Assembly: GCA_023212695.1 (NCBI GenBank)
Contig: JALCCG010000220.1
Location: 1 to 26,971, forward strand
Direction of reading: 5' to 3'
From: Sporisorium sorghi
Lineage: Eukaryota > Basidiomycota > Ustilaginomycetes > Ustilaginales > Ustilaginaceae
DNA length: 26,971 bases
Positions 25,360-26,971 of this stretch are shown piece after piece. Position numbers and translations under genes: made by a program. A model generated the notes under the pieces. It was not told the origin of the DNA. It made no database searches and was given only the letters and a program-made list of their open reading frames with translations. The number at the start of each line of letters is the position of its first letter. Position 1 is the stretch's first letter.

Positions 25360-26403
25360 ATGTCTGCTTCCAACAACGCTGCTGGCGAGGCTGCTGCCGC
25401 TGCTGCGCCTCAGAAGCCGTTCCAGACCAAGCTTGTCCTTCTAGGTATGCATTGAATGTCGAGACTCGCAAGCTTGAATGCATTGCAAGAATGCTCTGTT
25501 ACTGACCATATCTCGCTTCATGCCATCTGTTCTTTCCGCATCACCGCTTCCATCTGGATCGATCGCACTCCGTGGCTTCCATTGCTACTCAACAGGCGAG
25601 GCTGCGGTCGGCAAGTCGTCCGTGGTGCTTCGATTCGTTCAGAACGACTTCCAGGAGAACAAGGAGCCTACGATCGGCGCGGCTTTCCTCACTGTGAGTA
25701 TGCTCAGCTTGAATGCTCGCTCTCGTGGCAAAATGACAACTGACCCTTGTCAACCTTCTCTCCTCGCACCTCCCCACTACAGCAAAAATGCCGACTGGAA
25801 GACCGCCTGATCAAGTTTGAAATCTGGGACACGGCGGGACAGGAGCGCTTCCACTCGCTCGCACCCATGTACTACCGCAACGCACAGGCGTCTGCGGTGA
25901 TCTACGACGTGACCAAAGCCAGCTCGTTCGAAAAGGCCAAATCGTGGGTCAAGGAGCTGCAGCGCCAGGCCAACCCGAACATTGTCATCGCGCTCGTCGG
26001 CAACAAGATCGACCTGCTCAACGAGGCTTCCTCTTCCTCCGCTGCAGCCAACGACGACGAGGAAGGCGATGACGACGACGAGACGGCGACGACGACACCG
26101 GAAGCGGCATCTGCGGGTGAGTCGTTGCGCGCGGTGCCCAAGGACGAGGCCGAGGCGTACGCCAAGGAGGCCGGGCTGCTGTTCTTCGAGACGTCGGCCA
26201 AGACGGGCGAGGGTGTGGTCGAGGTGTTCACCGAAATTGCCAAAAAGATCCCGATCGATCTGCACCTGGCGAGGAACGCGGCTGCTGGCGCGGCGGGTGG
26301 CGCGGGCAACGGCGGGCGCCAGGCGAGCGGTGCCGGTCAAGCGGGCGGAGTCGATCTGCAGAACAACCAGCAGGGCGGCAGGAAGGACGCCTGCAACTGC
26401 TGA
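25360..26403 (+). CDS. RAB5: Rab5-type small GTPase of early endosomes, 3 exons
   Basis: Exons 25360-25444, 25596-25693 and 25783-26403 give 267 aa. The introns are 151 bp (GTATGC...AACAG) and 89 bp (GTGAGT...TACAG). Rab5/Vps21 GTPases control early endosome fusion and motility. Visible motifs: P-loop GEAAVGKS at 29-36, formed across the first junction; switch [12 protein letters not shown] at 52-62, a Rab5 hallmark, joined across the second; WDTAGQERF at 76-84; [13 protein letters not shown] after it; NKID at 135-138; and [10 protein letters not shown] from 197. The C-terminus ends in Cys-Asn-Cys, a CXC prenylation signal. About 35 residues, first Ser/Ala-rich then Asp/Glu-rich, are inserted at about 141-177 between NKID and the RAV strand. 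Together with Ala- and Gly-rich ends they make the protein longer than the usual 215 or so residues. Confidence 0.93.
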
Positions 26404-26971
26404 TGTTTTGCACTTGTTCACCGCTGTCGACATCGCCCGTGTTGATCTTCTCACATCTAAAGGACCCCCCCCGGCGTTCCTCGTGTATATATACCACCGA
26501 CCGACTTGGCTCGATCTGCTTTCCCCTCCGTAGCTAGTTACTTGTTTTGCCTTGCACTTAAGCTCCTTCGCAGTGCAGACGACTGTGCTGCTTCAGTGAA
26601 TGTCTGTGATTGCTTCTACGCCGATGTGCTTGTGTGTGAGTCGTTGGTACAAGATGCAGCGATGGTGTGAGGCCGAGATGAGCCTAAATTTTCAGAATGT
26701 TAGAGCGAAGTCGGTATTTGCAGACACTGAGAGTGGAATTTTCGGCGTCGTTCGCACGAAGCACTTTTTTGAAAAGGTGGACACGTAGCCAAAATTGAGC
26801 GTTTGTCCGAGGCTCGTGTCCTGCAGAACAGGATCTTCCTTCCAGCTCAGAAGCAACACCTTGAACGACGCACGCAACTCACCAACTCACCTCGAGCACG
26901 CTCCTCCAAAACATCATCCGCCAACAACCTCGACATACTGCTCCCAACACCACGCAAGAAAAAAAAAAAAG
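26404..26971. other. RAB5 3' flank and probable leader of a gene beyond the right edge
   Basis: No gene was recognised in these 568 bp. The first part is the RAB5 3' flank, with a C8 run near 26465-26472 and TATATATA at 26485-26492. GGAATTTTCGG occurs at 26735-26745. From about 26840 to the end the plus strand becomes CA/CT-rich, resembling the leaders upstream of the other plus-strand genes here, so a plus-strand gene may begin just outside. The window ends in A12 and a G. Confidence 0.45.

Noticed and set aside
1..26971. A gene cluster or novel multi-gene system
   Set aside because: The genes belong to unrelated housekeeping pathways, lie on both strands with normal spacing, and show no sign of horizontal transfer or co-regulation beyond shared divergent promoters.

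Overview
The window reads as ordinary nuclear DNA of a basidiomycete fungus, most likely a smut or related yeast (Ustilaginomycotina). This rests on GC-rich coding sequence, compact gene spacing, many intronless genes next to genes with short introns (70-151 bp), donors of GTAAGT/GTGAGT type with CTGAC/CTGAT branch-site matches, and proteins that are all recognisable fungal housekeeping factors. The genus cannot be fixed from the sequence alone. No transposon, tRNA, rRNA, CRISPR array or secondary-metabolite cluster was seen.

Layout, left to right: a 77-base poly-G run at the left edge; DBP6 (minus), a DEAD-box helicase of 60S ribosome assembly; a divergent promoter; TFB4 (plus), a TFIIH subunit; DSK2 (plus), a ubiquilin-type proteasome shuttle; a 1.6 kb stretch with no confident gene; mS41/FYV4 (plus, 3 exons), a mitochondrial ribosomal protein; COX18 (minus, 2 exons), a mitochondrial membrane insertase; MPH1/FANCM helicase (plus); centrin/CDC31 (minus, 2 exons); SQS1 (plus), an R3H/G-patch cofactor; a serine palmitoyltransferase small-subunit-like protein (minus); CSN3 of the COP9 signalosome (plus, 4 exons); NC2-alpha/BUR6 (plus, 3 exons); a Rab5-type GTPase (plus, 3 exons); and a non-coding right end that looks like the leader of a gene beyond the edge and ends in an A12 run.

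The genes do not form a pathway cluster. Loose themes are ribosome and RNP biogenesis (DBP6, SQS1, mS41), mitochondrial biogenesis (mS41 and COX18, convergent neighbours), transcription (TFB4, NC2-alpha), ubiquitin biology (DSK2, CSN3) and cell cycle or genome stability (MPH1, centrin). Four gene pairs are divergent and share promoter regions (DBP6/TFB4, COX18/MPH1, centrin/SQS1, SPT subunit/CSN3). Three are convergent with 145-204 bp between stops. All spliced models were built by hand from splice signals and reading frame, and every one keeps frame to a conserved C-terminus.

I did not find a convincing undescribed system. The observations most worth a second look are an acidic insertion between the NKxD and SAK motifs of the Rab5 protein, a greatly enlarged SPT small subunit, introns with distant branch sites and AG-free zones, a 53-base A tract upstream of RAB5, and recurring promoter motifs.
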